NCBI GenBank assembly: GCA_900473685.1
Contig: UCNE01000009.1
Span: 361,277 to 425,276 of the forward strand
Source: Hyphomicrobiales bacterium
GTDB lineage: Bacteria; Pseudomonadota; Alphaproteobacteria; Rhizobiales; Rhizobiaceae
DNA: 64,000 nucleotides
Reading direction: 5' to 3'
Below the pieces are notes generated by a model. The model ran no database searches, was not told the DNA's origin, and worked only from the letters and a program-made list of their open reading frames with translations. The position numbers and the translations under genes were made by a program. Shown here piece by piece: positions 35,631 through 44,032 of this stretch. How positions within the stretch are numbered: position 1 is the stretch's first letter; each line of letters opens with the position of its first letter.

Positions 35631-36329
35631 ATGCCGGTGGAGCTGACCGACAGAAGGACCAGCGGCTTGCGTGTTCTGCTCGTCGAGGACAATGAGATAT
35701 TGGGGGAGGCCGTGCGCGATCATATCGCCGCTGCCGATCATGCCGTCGACTGGATGAAGACGCTGGACGATGCGCGCATGTCGCTGCGCACCGTCGCCTA
35801 CGGCCTGATCCTGCTCGATCTTCGCCTGCCGGATGGCAGCGGCATTGCGCTTCTGAAGGAGCTGCGGGCATCCGGCAAAGCGACGCCGGTGATCATTCTC
35901 ACCGCCCATGACCAGATTTCCGACCGGATCGAGGGCCTGAACAGCGGTGCCGACGACTATCTCGTCAAACCCTTCGATCTCGGTGAACTCAGCGCCCGCA
36001 TGCTGGCCGTCATCCGCCGTTATGGCGGCAATATTTCTCCGGTGATCCGCTTTGGCGAGCTGAAGATCAGCCCGGTCGACCGGCGGGTGTTTGCCGGCGA
36101 GGCGGAGGTTGGCCTTTCCGGGCGTGAATGGGCAGTGCTCGATACGCTGTTGTCACGGCCGGGTGCGATCATTTCCAAGGCGCAGATCGAAGAGGCGCTC
36201 TATGCCTTCGGGTCCGAGATCGAAAGCAATACCGTCGAGGTCTATGTCAGCCGGTTGCGCAAGAAGCTCGGGCGGGATCATGTCATCACCGTGCGCGGTG
36301 TCGGCTACAAGATCGGGGCGCCGGCGTGA
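35631..36329 (+). CDS. OmpR/PhoB-family response regulator (PmrA/QseB-like)
   Basis: A 232-residue regulator. The receiver domain (residues 14-125) has VLLVEDNEILGEAV, LILLDLRLPDGSGI with the phospho-Asp, and DDYLVKPFDLGEL with the Lys. The C-terminal winged helix runs from ~140 to 230: LSGREWAVLDTLLSRPGAIISKAQIEEALY and SNTVEVYVSRLRKKLG. AGAGGG lies 8 bases before the ATG. It is coupled to the kinase by overlap and lies 110 bases after eptA, so control of eptA is likely. Confidence 0.93.
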   Translation: MPVELTDRRTSGLRVLLVEDNEILGEAVRDHIAAADHAVDWMKTLDDARMSLRTVAYGLILLDLRLPDGSGIALLKELRASGKATPVIILTAHDQISDRIEGLNSGADDYLVKPFDLGELSARMLAVIRRYGGNISPVIRFGELKISPVDRRVFAGEAEVGLSGREWAVLDTLLSRPGAIISKAQIEEALYAFGSEIESNTVEVYVSRLRKKLGRDHVITVRGVGYKIGAPA

Positions 36330-37687
36330 CGCAGCAGAAAAACCGCACCCGCAGCATGACCGGCCGGTTGATCCTGTGGCTGACCGGCGTCACTTCGGCT
36401 TTCTGGCTGATCGCGGCGGGGCTTGGCGTCGCTGTCATGAAGGATGAATTCGACGAATTCTTCAACGGTTCGCTGCAGGAAACTGCCGAACGGCTGATGC
36501 CGCTGGTGCTTGATGACCTTGCACGGCGCGAAGGCCCTGCCTCGCCACGGCATTTTCAAAGCGAGGCGGACGATCTGGGCGAGGAGTATCTGGTCTATCA
36601 GGTCCGTGATGCCTCCGGCAAAATCCTCATCCGCTCTCATGATGCACCGATGGAGCCTTTTGACGTGCCGCTGAAACGCGGTTTCTGGGAAAACGGCACC
36701 TATCATTTCTATACGGCGAGCGCTGCCGACGGCACCACCTTCGTACAGGTCGCCGACGCCATGGACAATCGCACCGAGGCGGTGACGGAGGGCAGCATGG
36801 CGCTGTTCCTGCCGGTGCTGGTGCTGATCCCGGTCAGCATCCTGCTGATCTGGCTGATCGTGCGCCGGGCGCTTGCGCCGGTCGACGATCTGCGCGAGGC
36901 CATCGAGGAAAAGGACGGCGGCAATCTCGCGCCGGTGCCGTCCGGCATGCTGCCGCGCGAACTGCGGCCGATTGCCAGTTCCGTCAACCGGCTGCTCAGC
37001 CGGCTGCAGGCGGCCTTCGACGCGGAACGGGAATTTACCGCCAACAGCGCGCACGAACTGAGAACGCCGATCGCCGGCGCGCTGGCGCAGACGCAGATGC
37101 TGATCGCCGAGCTGGAGGGACCGCGCAAGCGGCGCGCCCAGCAGATCGAGACGTCGCTCGCCAATCTTGGCCATACGACCGAGAAACTGTTGCAGCTGGC
37201 CCGCGCCGAAGCCGGGATCGGCGCCGGCACAGTCTCCGTCGATCTGGCGCGCGTGCTGGAATTGGTGGTGACCGATTTCGAGCGCAGCGATCCGGGCGCC
37301 AAGCGGTTGCGCCTTTATCGTCAGCCTGGTGCAGCGTTGAAGGGCAGCTACAGCGAGGACGCCTTTGCGATCGTGTTGCGCAACCTGATCGAGAATGCCC
37401 TTCTGCACGGTGATAGGGATGAGCCGGTGGACATCCGGCTGGAAACGGGTGGTATCGTCCGCATCGTCAATGGTGCTGCGGCACTTTCGCCGGACGAGCT
37501 GGCGGCGGTTCGCAAGCGTTTTGGACGCGGCAATACCGCGTCACCCGGCTCGGGTCTCGGCCTGTCGATTGCCGAACGGCTGCTGGCGCAGATGAATGTG
37601 GGTTTTGAGGTCTATTCTCCAGCGCAGGGCCGGGCCGATGGGTTCGAGGTGGTGCTGTGGTTTGGCGCCGGGGATGCCGCTGGCTGA
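36326..37687 (+). CDS. Sensor histidine kinase (PmrB/QseC-like)
   Basis: A 453-residue membrane kinase. Two helices (about 14-37 and 163-187) enclose a periplasmic sensor of ~125 residues rich in acidic residues. HAMP follows (RRALAPVDDLREAIEEKDGG), then FTANSAHELRTPIAGALAQT with the phospho-His, the N-box NLIENALLHGD and the G-box PGSGLGLSIAERLL. GTG start overlapping the regulator stop (GTGA). An acidic sensor loop is a known feature of kinases that detect cationic peptides or metals; the signal here is inferred only. Confidence 0.92.
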   Translation: MTQQKNRTRSMTGRLILWLTGVTSAFWLIAAGLGVAVMKDEFDEFFNGSLQETAERLMPLVLDDLARREGPASPRHFQSEADDLGEEYLVYQVRDASGKILIRSHDAPMEPFDVPLKRGFWENGTYHFYTASAADGTTFVQVADAMDNRTEAVTEGSMALFLPVLVLIPVSILLIWLIVRRALAPVDDLREAIEEKDGGNLAPVPSGMLPRELRPIASSVNRLLSRLQAAFDAEREFTANSAHELRTPIAGALAQTQMLIAELEGPRKRRAQQIETSLANLGHTTEKLLQLARAEAGIGAGTVSVDLARVLELVVTDFERSDPGAKRLRLYRQPGAALKGSYSEDAFAIVLRNLIENALLHGDRDEPVDIRLETGGIVRIVNGAAALSPDELAAVRKRFGRGNTASPGSGLGLSIAERLLAQMNVGFEVYSPAQGRADGFEVVLWFGAGDAAG

Positions 37688-37710
37688 TTGGGAATGCTGC
37701 GCCCTTTCTC

Positions 37711-37832
37711 GCTTCTCCCCTCAGGGGAGAAGGTGGCCCGGAGGGCCGGATGAGGGGCGCACTCTGGTTTTGCGGAAAGACCCCCTCATCGCCTCGCATG
37801 TGCTCGGCACTTCTCCCCGCGGGGGAGAAGAG
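37711..37832. repeat. RIME-like intergenic mosaic element
   Basis: Two strong hairpins, CTTCTCCCC-TCA-GGGGAGAAG at 37711-37731 and CTTCTCCCCGC-GGGGGAGAAG near 37810-37830, flank GGCCCGGAGGGCCGGATGAGGGG. This composition is that of rhizobial RIME elements. It lies between the kinase gene and the GST gene. Another copy is at 39191-39300. Confidence 0.8.
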
Positions 37833-37907
37833 GGAGCCGGTGGCAAGTCCCTCATGGCAAAAGAACGCCCTTTCTTCCCGCTTGCGGCGAGAAGACAAGC
37901 GGCATCC

Positions 37908-38567
37908 TCAATCCCTGTTCGGAGCACCCAGCGGAAAGAACGAACGATACGGGCGGCCCTCGTCGACGGCGCGGGCGAAGGAGGGGCGGGCGAGCAGGCG
38001 GGCGCGGTAGGTGCGGACATTCGGGAACGTTTCCGCGATCGGATGCACCCAGTCGGCATAGAACAGCGAGGGGCAGGCGGCGCAATCGGCAAGGCTGAAC
38101 GTATCGCCGGCCGCCCACTCGGTCTTGGCGACGACGCCGTCGAGCCAGCCATAGGCGTCATCCAGCATCGCTTTGGCTTCGGTGACACCATAAGGGTCGC
38201 GATCGGCTTCCGGGCGGATCTGGTTGAACACCACCTTCTGCATCGGCGTCATGACGTAATTGTCGAAGAACCGGTCCATCATCCGGGTGCGCAGGGCCGC
38301 CTTCGGATCATCGGGGATCAGGCGGACGCTGCCGGGATAGTTGAGCATCAGATATTCGATGATGATGGTTGCTTCCATCACCGCATTTTCGCCGTCCTTC
38401 AGTACGGGAAAGCGCTTGATCGGCCAGATCGACTGCCATTCCTCGACGGTGCCGGATTCCTCCGGGCTCAGCATCCGGTATTCGAAGCTGGTGCCATTTT
38501 CATAAATTGCGACGAGCACCTTCTGGCAATAGGACGAGAAGGGGTGGGCAAAGAGCTGCGGTGTCAT
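37908..38567 (-). CDS. Glutathione S-transferase family protein
   Basis: A 219-residue GST. The N-terminal thioredoxin-like domain has QLFAHPFSSYCQKVLVAIYEN (in two blocks) with Ser/Cys at the active-site position, and RFPVLKDGENAVMEATIIIEYL with the cis-Pro and the Glu-Ala-Thr/Ser glutathione motif. The C-terminal helical domain has AAGDTFSLADCAACPSLFYADW. GGAGG lies just before the tandem ATGs at 38570/38567. It is divergent from an HxlR regulator, which probably controls it. Confidence 0.9.
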   Translation of the reverse strand: MTPQLFAHPFSSYCQKVLVAIYENGTSFEYRMLSPEESGTVEEWQSIWPIKRFPVLKDGENAVMEATIIIEYLMLNYPGSVRLIPDDPKAALRTRMMDRFFDNYVMTPMQKVVFNQIRPEADRDPYGVTEAKAMLDDAYGWLDGVVAKTEWAAGDTFSLADCAACPSLFYADWVHPIAETFPNVRTYRARLLARPSFARAVDEGRPYRSFFPLGAPNRD

Positions 38568-38656
38568 CATATCCTCCCAAAACTGATAGCGATCTGCAAC
38601 TGGTTGTTTTGTAAAATAACTGATCTTATAATGCAAGTGGTTTTGATGGGGGACGC

Positions 38657-39160
38657 ATGGTGGACATAGTGCAGCGATCGGGATGCCCGATCAATCTTAC
38701 GCTGGAAATGCTCGGCGATCGCTGGAGCCTGATCGTCATCCGCGACCTGATGTTCGGCAACCGGCGGCATTTTCGTGAGCTTCTGACCCACTCGGAGGAG
38801 GGGATTGCCTCGAACATTCTCGCCGACCGGCTGCGGCGGCTGACCGAAAGCGGCCTTCTCTCACGCCGGGACGACCCCAGTCATAAACAAAAAGGCATCT
38901 ACAGCCTGACCGAACCATCGATCCAGCTGGTGCCGCTGCTGGCGCAGATGGGCGCTTGGGGACGGCGGCACACGCGGGTATCGGAAGAACTGTCGATCCG
39001 CGCCGAACTGCTGGAGGAGGGTGGTCCAGCGATGTGGACAGCGTTCATGGAAGAATTGCGGGCGTTGCATCTGGATGCGCCGGTGCCGGAGCGCTCGGTA
39101 TTTGCGGAATTGCAGGCGGCGTATCTGGCGGTGGTGGCGAAGAATGCGGAGGCTGGATGA
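38657..39160 (+). CDS. HxlR family transcriptional regulator
   Basis: A 167-residue winged-helix regulator. CPINLTLEMLGDRWSLIVIRDLMFG is the HxlR N-terminal block with the single conserved cysteine (redox or thiol sensing in some members). RHFRELLTHSEEGIASNILADRLRRLTESGLLSRR is the recognition helix region. The C-terminal ~50 residues are an extra helical extension. The AT-rich 89-base gap to the divergent GST gene (GTAAAATAACTGATCTTATAA) should hold the operator. GST as target is inference. Confidence 0.92.
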   Translation: MVDIVQRSGCPINLTLEMLGDRWSLIVIRDLMFGNRRHFRELLTHSEEGIASNILADRLRRLTESGLLSRRDDPSHKQKGIYSLTEPSIQLVPLLAQMGAWGRRHTRVSEELSIRAELLEEGGPAMWTAFMEELRALHLDAPVPERSVFAELQAAYLAVVAKNAEAG

Positions 39161-39190
39161 TATGGTGGCGGGAGGCGAACGGTCCTGATC

Positions 39191-39300
39191 GCCCCTCACC
39201 CTCTCCCCGCTTGCGGGGAGAGGGGACGACAGAGCTTGCCGCTGGTCCTTCTCCCCGTCACAACGTGGAGAAGGGTGCCCGAAGGGCGGATGAGGGGCAT
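39191..39300. repeat. RIME-like intergenic mosaic element, second copy
   Basis: CCCCTCACCCTCTCCCCGC-TTGCGGGGAGAGGGG hairpin at the left and CCTTCTCCCCGT...GAAGGGTGCCCGAAGGGCGGATGAGGGG at the right. Same family as 37711-37832. It lies between the convergent hxlR-like and ppk2 genes and may help end both transcripts. Confidence 0.8.
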
Positions 39301-39339
39301 TTAAAGGACAGAGTTGCGGTTTGCCGGAAACCTGCCCAA

Positions 39340-40242
39340 TCAATACGCTTCCGGCACGTACATTTCCGCTGGCACCGGGTGGCGGGTGTAGTCATCGTGG
39401 CGGACGCGTTCCGGCAGGACGAGGTCGGGTTTCGGGACGTCCTCGTAGGGGATCTGGGCCAGAAGATGGGCGATGCAGTTGAGGCGGGCCTTTTTCTTGT
39501 CGACCGCCTGAACGACCCACCAGGGAGCTTCCTCGATGTGGGTCTTTGCCAGCATCTCTTCCTTGGCCTTGGTGTAGTCTTCCCAATGGATGCGGCTTTC
39601 CATGTCCATCGGCGACAGCTTCCATTGTTTTAGCGGATCGTGGATACGCATCTGGAAGCGGAATTCCTGTTCTTCGTTGGTGATCGAGAACCAGTATTTG
39701 ATCAGGATGATGCCGGAACGCACCAGCATGCGCTCGAATTCCGGAACGGTGCGGAAGAATTCGTCGAGCTCTTCCGGCGAGCAAAAACCCATGACGCGCT
39801 CGACGCCGGCGCGATTATACCAGGAGCGGTCGAACAGCACCATTTCGCCTGCGGTCGGCAGATGCGGCACATAGCGCTGGAAATACCATTGGTTCTTTTC
39901 GCGCTCGGTCGGCGCGGGCAGGGCGACGACGCGGCAGACACGTGGATTGAGCCGCTGGGTGACGCGCTTGATGGCGCCGCCCTTGCCGGCACTGTCGCGG
40001 CCTTCGAACAGCACGACGACCTTGAGCTTCTTGTACTGCACCCAGTCCTGCAGCCGCACCAGTTCGTGCTGCAGGCGGAATAGCTCGCGGAAATAGGTCT
40101 TGCGCTCGAGCGACGGCTCGGCAGGTCCGGACATGCCTTCGGCGACCAACTCGTCGAGCCGGTCTTCCTCCATCTGCATTTCCAGTTCTTCGTCAAAGCT
40201 GTCGGCAATTTCCGCCTTGATGCGGTCGAGTTGGTCGATCAT
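39340..40242 (-). CDS. ppk2: Polyphosphate kinase 2
   Basis: PPK2 (300 aa, class I length) uses polyphosphate to phosphorylate nucleoside diphosphates. Walker A is FEGRDSAGKGGAIKR near residue 80, Walker B and lid DRSWYNRAGVERVMGF near 145, and RNxxL-type AHLLAQIPYED at the end. YWFSITNEEQEFRFQMRIHDP is the family block. The start at 40242 has AGGGG 8 bases upstream. It lies 107 bases downstream of the phosphodiesterase gene on the same strand. Confidence 0.94.
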   Translation of the reverse strand: MIDQLDRIKAEIADSFDEELEMQMEEDRLDELVAEGMSGPAEPSLERKTYFRELFRLQHELVRLQDWVQYKKLKVVVLFEGRDSAGKGGAIKRVTQRLNPRVCRVVALPAPTEREKNQWYFQRYVPHLPTAGEMVLFDRSWYNRAGVERVMGFCSPEELDEFFRTVPEFERMLVRSGIILIKYWFSITNEEQEFRFQMRIHDPLKQWKLSPMDMESRIHWEDYTKAKEEMLAKTHIEEAPWWVVQAVDKKKARLNCIAHLLAQIPYEDVPKPDLVLPERVRHDDYTRHPVPAEMYVPEAY

Positions 40243-40349
40243 TGGCAAACCCCTGTTGGTCGTCGGCACAGGAGCAGGTCTTCGTGACAGGTATGTGACA
40301 GAGGGATTGCTCTCCCGGCTTGTCAGTTTGAAACGGCCGGCGGCCGTTG

Positions 40350-41345
40350 CTACCGGCTGCCGTTGCGAACCTCGTTTGCGATCGTCTCGATCTCGTTGGT
40401 CCATATGCCGCCGGAATAGTTTTCCGGCAGGCGGGACAACAGTTCCGGTGTGCCCAGTCCGGTCGAAAAATCACCACCGGAATACGGCCCGAGCGCAAAG
40501 ACCTGGCTGCCCGCGCCCTCCAAACGATTGAGGAAACGGTCGGGCCAGCCCCAGAGCCAGGGGGCGATATTGATGGGTACCAGCACCATCGTATCGCGAC
40601 AGGCATCCGGAATAATGCCGGTCCAACCGATGCCGATGTATCGCAGCAGGCAGGTTTTCAACGAGTTGCGCGACATGGTGCGCATATCTGGCAGGGCGGA
40701 TCGCACGGCGGCAACCGGCCTGTCGCCGCCATAGACCATCAAGGGTTCGCGGCGGTCCACGGGAAGAGCCGCCAGAACCACAGCCAGTTTTCTACCTTCT
40801 TCGGGGTCGTTGCTCTTGATATTGATGAGCAGCTGCTTGCCAGGAAAGGTGGTGAGGACTTCGCCGAGCGTCGGCATCAGGCCAATGCCCTTGTCGCGGA
40901 AGGGGAAGGTCTTGCCGCCATCGGCGGTGTAGCCATAGCCGATGTCGAGCGCCTTCAGCTCGGCCATTGAATGATCGCGCGTGACGCCCTTGCCTTCCGT
41001 CCGGCAATCCACCGTCCAGTCGTGGAAGACGGCAAACTGGCCGTCCGTGGTCGGATGGACGTCAACCTCGACGACATCGGCACCGGCTGCGAAACCGGCG
41101 CGCATCGAGGCGATGGTGTTTTCGAGATATTCGTGGGTTGGGGGCAGCATGCGGGAAGCAGTGCAGGTATCCTTGCCGACACCGGCCGGATCGAATTGCT
41201 GGGCGATGCCGCGATGGGCAAGCAATGTTGGCACACCGGGCGGCCGCGTGGTGAACAGGCTGGTATTGTTGAGATAGACAAACGCCGCCAAGAGCCCCAG
41301 AGCCGCGCCAGCCCAGCGCAGGCGCCGGTATTTTCGAATTCCCAT
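40350..41345 (-). CDS. Glycerophosphodiester phosphodiesterase
   Basis: A 331-residue GDPD-family enzyme with an N-terminal membrane anchor (WAGAALGLLAAFVYLNN). LLAHRG has the first catalytic His-Arg, ENTIASMRAGFAAGADVVEVDVH the Glu and Glu-x-Asp-x-His metal ligands, and FAVFHDWTVDCRTEG the second His. LPTLGEVLTTFP is the usual central motif. It probably releases glycerol-3-phosphate from deacylated phospholipids in the periplasm. GGAGG precedes the ATG. With ppk2 downstream it suggests a phosphate-scavenging theme, by inference. Confidence 0.92.
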   Translation of the reverse strand: MGIRKYRRLRWAGAALGLLAAFVYLNNTSLFTTRPPGVPTLLAHRGIAQQFDPAGVGKDTCTASRMLPPTHEYLENTIASMRAGFAAGADVVEVDVHPTTDGQFAVFHDWTVDCRTEGKGVTRDHSMAELKALDIGYGYTADGGKTFPFRDKGIGLMPTLGEVLTTFPGKQLLINIKSNDPEEGRKLAVVLAALPVDRREPLMVYGGDRPVAAVRSALPDMRTMSRNSLKTCLLRYIGIGWTGIIPDACRDTMVLVPINIAPWLWGWPDRFLNRLEGAGSQVFALGPYSGGDFSTGLGTPELLSRLPENYSGGIWTNEIETIANEVRNGSR

Positions 41346-41420
41346 CGTTTCCTCCGAATCGTCCCGGTGTCCGAGCTTGCCAACGGAATGGGCGAGAATG
41401 CGGCGGGTTGATGACGTCCT

Positions 41421-41981
41421 TCAGGTTGCATGAGAAGCAAGCCGCAGGCGCATGCGGCCAAGGGAGCGTTCGAATATGGTTTCGTCGGCCATGGCGCGTG
41501 CCAGCACCAGGGCGCCCTGGATGCTGGCAATGGCGTCTTCTGCTAGCTGTCTGCCGTCACCGGCCGGGGTGCCGTTGCGCGTCAATGCGGCTTCCAGCGC
41601 GTTTGTCCAGCGCTCGAAATAGGACCGGATCGGCTTTGCGAACCGGTCGCGGGTTTCATCCAGCGCAAACGCGCCGATGAGGCAAATGCGTTTGCCGGAG
41701 CGAAAATAGTCTTCCACCGCCGTCCACATCTGCGCGATTGCCTGGTGCGGCTCTGCCGTTTCCAGCGGCACGAAGATTTCGCGCGCGAACCAGGCATCGA
41801 CATGAGCCAGCACCTCGGCCGCCATCTGTTCCTTTCCGCCCGGAAAGAAATGATAGAGGCTGCCCTTGGACAAACGGGTGCGTGCGGTGATCGTGCTTAT
41901 CGATGCGCCTTCGTAGCCGCACTCGCGAAACACTTCGGCGACCAGCGCGATAGCATCGGGTTTTTCGAAAACGGTGCGCAT
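41421..41981 (-). CDS. TetR/AcrR family transcriptional regulator
   Basis: A 186-residue TetR repressor. The HTH is at residues ~8-50: ALVAEVFRECGYEGASISTI and RTRLSKGSLYHFFPGGKEQM. The C-terminal domain (EDYFRSGKRICLIGAFALDE) matches the YcdC/TetR_C subgroup. It lies 7 bases downstream of the DUF1348 gene, and a palindromic operator lies upstream of that gene, so the pair is probably autoregulated. The start at 41981 lacks a clear ribosome site, consistent with coupling to the upstream gene. Confidence 0.92.
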   Translation of the reverse strand: MRTVFEKPDAIALVAEVFRECGYEGASISTITARTRLSKGSLYHFFPGGKEQMAAEVLAHVDAWFAREIFVPLETAEPHQAIAQMWTAVEDYFRSGKRICLIGAFALDETRDRFAKPIRSYFERWTNALEAALTRNGTPAGDGRQLAEDAIASIQGALVLARAMADETIFERSLGRMRLRLASHAT

Positions 41982-41988
41982 GAGCCGG

Positions 41989-42450
41989 TCAGAGGCCGAG
42001 TTCGGACAGGCCGGGATGATCGTCCGGGCGCCGGCCAAGCGGCCAGTGGAATTTGCGCTCGCTTTCGGCAATCGGCAGGTCGTTGATCGAGGCGAAGCGG
42101 CGCTGCATCAGGCCGTCGGCGGCAAAATCCCAGTTTTCATTGCCATAGCTGCGGTACCATTGGCCGCTGTCATCGTGCCATTCGTAGGCGAAGCGGACGG
42201 CGATGCAATTGCCTTCGAAGGCCCAGATTTCCTTGATCAGGCGATATTCCAGTTCCCGCTGCCACTTTCGCGTCAGGAATTCGACGATCTGCGGACGGCC
42301 TGCAGGAAATTCGGCGCGGTTCCGCCAGCGGCAATCCTCGGTATAGACTTTTGAGACGCGAACGGGATCGCGGCTGTTCCAGCCGTCTTCGGCCATGCGG
42401 ACCTTGGCGAGTGCGGTTTCATGCGTGAAAGGGGGTAGCAAGGCGGTCAT
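41989..42450 (-). CDS. DUF1348 / NTF2-like protein
   Basis: A 153-residue DUF1348 protein with the NTF2-like cone fold. [41 protein letters not shown] and [21 protein letters not shown] are the family blocks. The function is unknown; relatives are often induced under stress and paired with TetR repressors, as here. AAGGAG lies 8 bases before the ATG. Confidence 0.92.
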   Translation of the reverse strand: MTALLPPFTHETALAKVRMAEDGWNSRDPVRVSKVYTEDCRWRNRAEFPAGRPQIVEFLTRKWQRELEYRLIKEIWAFEGNCIAVRFAYEWHDDSGQWYRSYGNENWDFAADGLMQRRFASINDLPIAESERKFHWPLGRRPDDHPGLSELGL

Positions 42451-42482
42451 TGCGGGCTCCTTCTGAAACGATAGGCATCGTA

Positions 42483-42498
42483 TAGACCGATCGGTTTA
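42483..42498. promoter_or_regulatory. TetR-type operator upstream of DUF1348-tetR
   Basis: TAGACCGATCGGTTTA is a 16-base palindrome with seven of eight base pairs matching, placed 33 bases before the DUF1348 start codon. AGACCGATCGGTCT-like palindromes are typical TetR/AcrR operators. It is probably bound by the TetR protein encoded two genes downstream. Confidence 0.75.
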
Positions 42499-42688
42499 GT
42501 AACGCAAGCCCTCTGCGTCGATCAGGGCCTGCGCCGCCAGAGCCGGCAGCGTGCCAAACATCGAGGCCGGATGTCGCAAATGCGGCAGCGCGGCCATTGC
42601 ACGCGGGCTGCAATTTCGCTAAGAGACCGGCGACTTGAGACGAGACGGGCGCGGGTTTGCGCGCAGCATTTTCGACCGGTAGAGGCAC

Positions 42689-43942
42689 ATGGCACGCATC
42701 GTGATGAAATTCGGCGGCACGTCCGTCGCGGATATGGATCGCATCAGGAATGTGGCCCGCCATGTGAAACGCGAGGTCGATGCCGGCCACGAGGTTGCGG
42801 TCGTCGTTTCCGCCATGTCCGGCAAGACCAACGAACTGGTTGCGTGGACGCGCGACGCCTCGCCGATGCACGATGCGCGCGAATATGATGCCGTCGTTGC
42901 CTCCGGCGAGCAGGTGACCTCCGGCCTCCTGGCGCTGGCGCTGCAGAACATCGGTATCAACGCCCGCTCCTGGCAGGGCTGGCAGATCCCGATCAGGACC
43001 GACAACGCGCATGGTGCGGCACGGATTCTTGAAATCGACGGCTCCGAACTAATCCGCCGTTTTGGCGAGGGTCAGGTGGCTGTCATTGCCGGCTTCCAGG
43101 GGCTCGGGCCTGACAATAGGATTGCCACGCTCGGCCGCGGCGGGTCCGACACATCAGCGGTTGCAATCGCAGCCGCGGTCAAGGCCGACCGTTGCGACAT
43201 CTATACCGATGTCGACGGCGTCTACACCACCGACCCGCGCATCGAGCCGAAGGCCAAGCGCCTGAAGAAGATCGCGTTCGAGGAAATGCTGGAAATGGCG
43301 TCGCTCGGCGCCAAGGTCCTGCAGGTTCGCTCGGTCGAGCTTGCCATGGTATTCAAGGTTCGCACTTTTGTGCGCTCCAGTTTCGTAGACCCCGACGCGC
43401 CGGGAATGGGCGATTTTCTGAACCCGCCCGGTACGCTGATTTGTGATGAGGATGAGATTTTGGAACAGGAAGTCGTCACCGGCATCGCTTATGCCAAGGA
43501 TGAAGCGCAGATTTCGCTGCGGCGCGTGGCCGACCGGCCGGGCGTTTCGGCGGCGATCTTCGGGCCTCTGGCCGAAGCCCATATCAATGTCGACATGATC
43601 GTCCAGAACATTTCCGAAGACGGCTCCAAGACCGACATGACCTTTACGGTGCCGTCGACCGACGTCGACAAGGCGCTGAAGGTTCTAAGCGACGCCAAGG
43701 CGCAGATCGGCTTTGATGTCATCCAGAACGAATCAGGCCTCGTCAAAGTCTCGGTCATCGGCATCGGCATGCGCAGCCATGCGGGCGTTGCCGCGTCCGC
43801 TTTCCGCGCACTTGCCGAAAAAGGCATCAACATCAAGGCAATCACCACCTCGGAAATCAAGATTTCCATCCTGATTGATGGTGCTTACGCCGAATTGGCC
43901 GTTCGCACTTTGCATTCCGTCTACGGTCTGGATAAGAGTTAA
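42689..43942 (+). CDS. lysC: Aspartate kinase
   Basis: LysC (417 aa) makes aspartyl-phosphate for lysine, threonine and methionine synthesis. IVMKFGGTSVADMDRIRNVA is the substrate-binding start, VAVVVSAMSGKTNEL and TLGRGGSDTSAVAIAAAV the kinase core, and IYTDVDGVYTTDPRIEP the ATP region. Two C-terminal ACT domains (from ~265) hold the lysine/threonine feedback site. It is followed by ptsP, prfA and prmC in the same direction. Confidence 0.97.
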   Translation: MARIVMKFGGTSVADMDRIRNVARHVKREVDAGHEVAVVVSAMSGKTNELVAWTRDASPMHDAREYDAVVASGEQVTSGLLALALQNIGINARSWQGWQIPIRTDNAHGAARILEIDGSELIRRFGEGQVAVIAGFQGLGPDNRIATLGRGGSDTSAVAIAAAVKADRCDIYTDVDGVYTTDPRIEPKAKRLKKIAFEEMLEMASLGAKVLQVRSVELAMVFKVRTFVRSSFVDPDAPGMGDFLNPPGTLICDEDEILEQEVVTGIAYAKDEAQISLRRVADRPGVSAAIFGPLAEAHINVDMIVQNISEDGSKTDMTFTVPSTDVDKALKVLSDAKAQIGFDVIQNESGLVKVSVIGIGMRSHAGVAASAFRALAEKGINIKAITTSEIKISILIDGAYAELAVRTLHSVYGLDKS

Positions 43943-44032
43943 AGCAGGCGGCGGTCACGGCGTTTTCGCTTCTATAAGCGGGAACAAATTACCGCTTGCA
44001 GTTGTTGACTTTTATTCGGGAGACGTTGCGCG

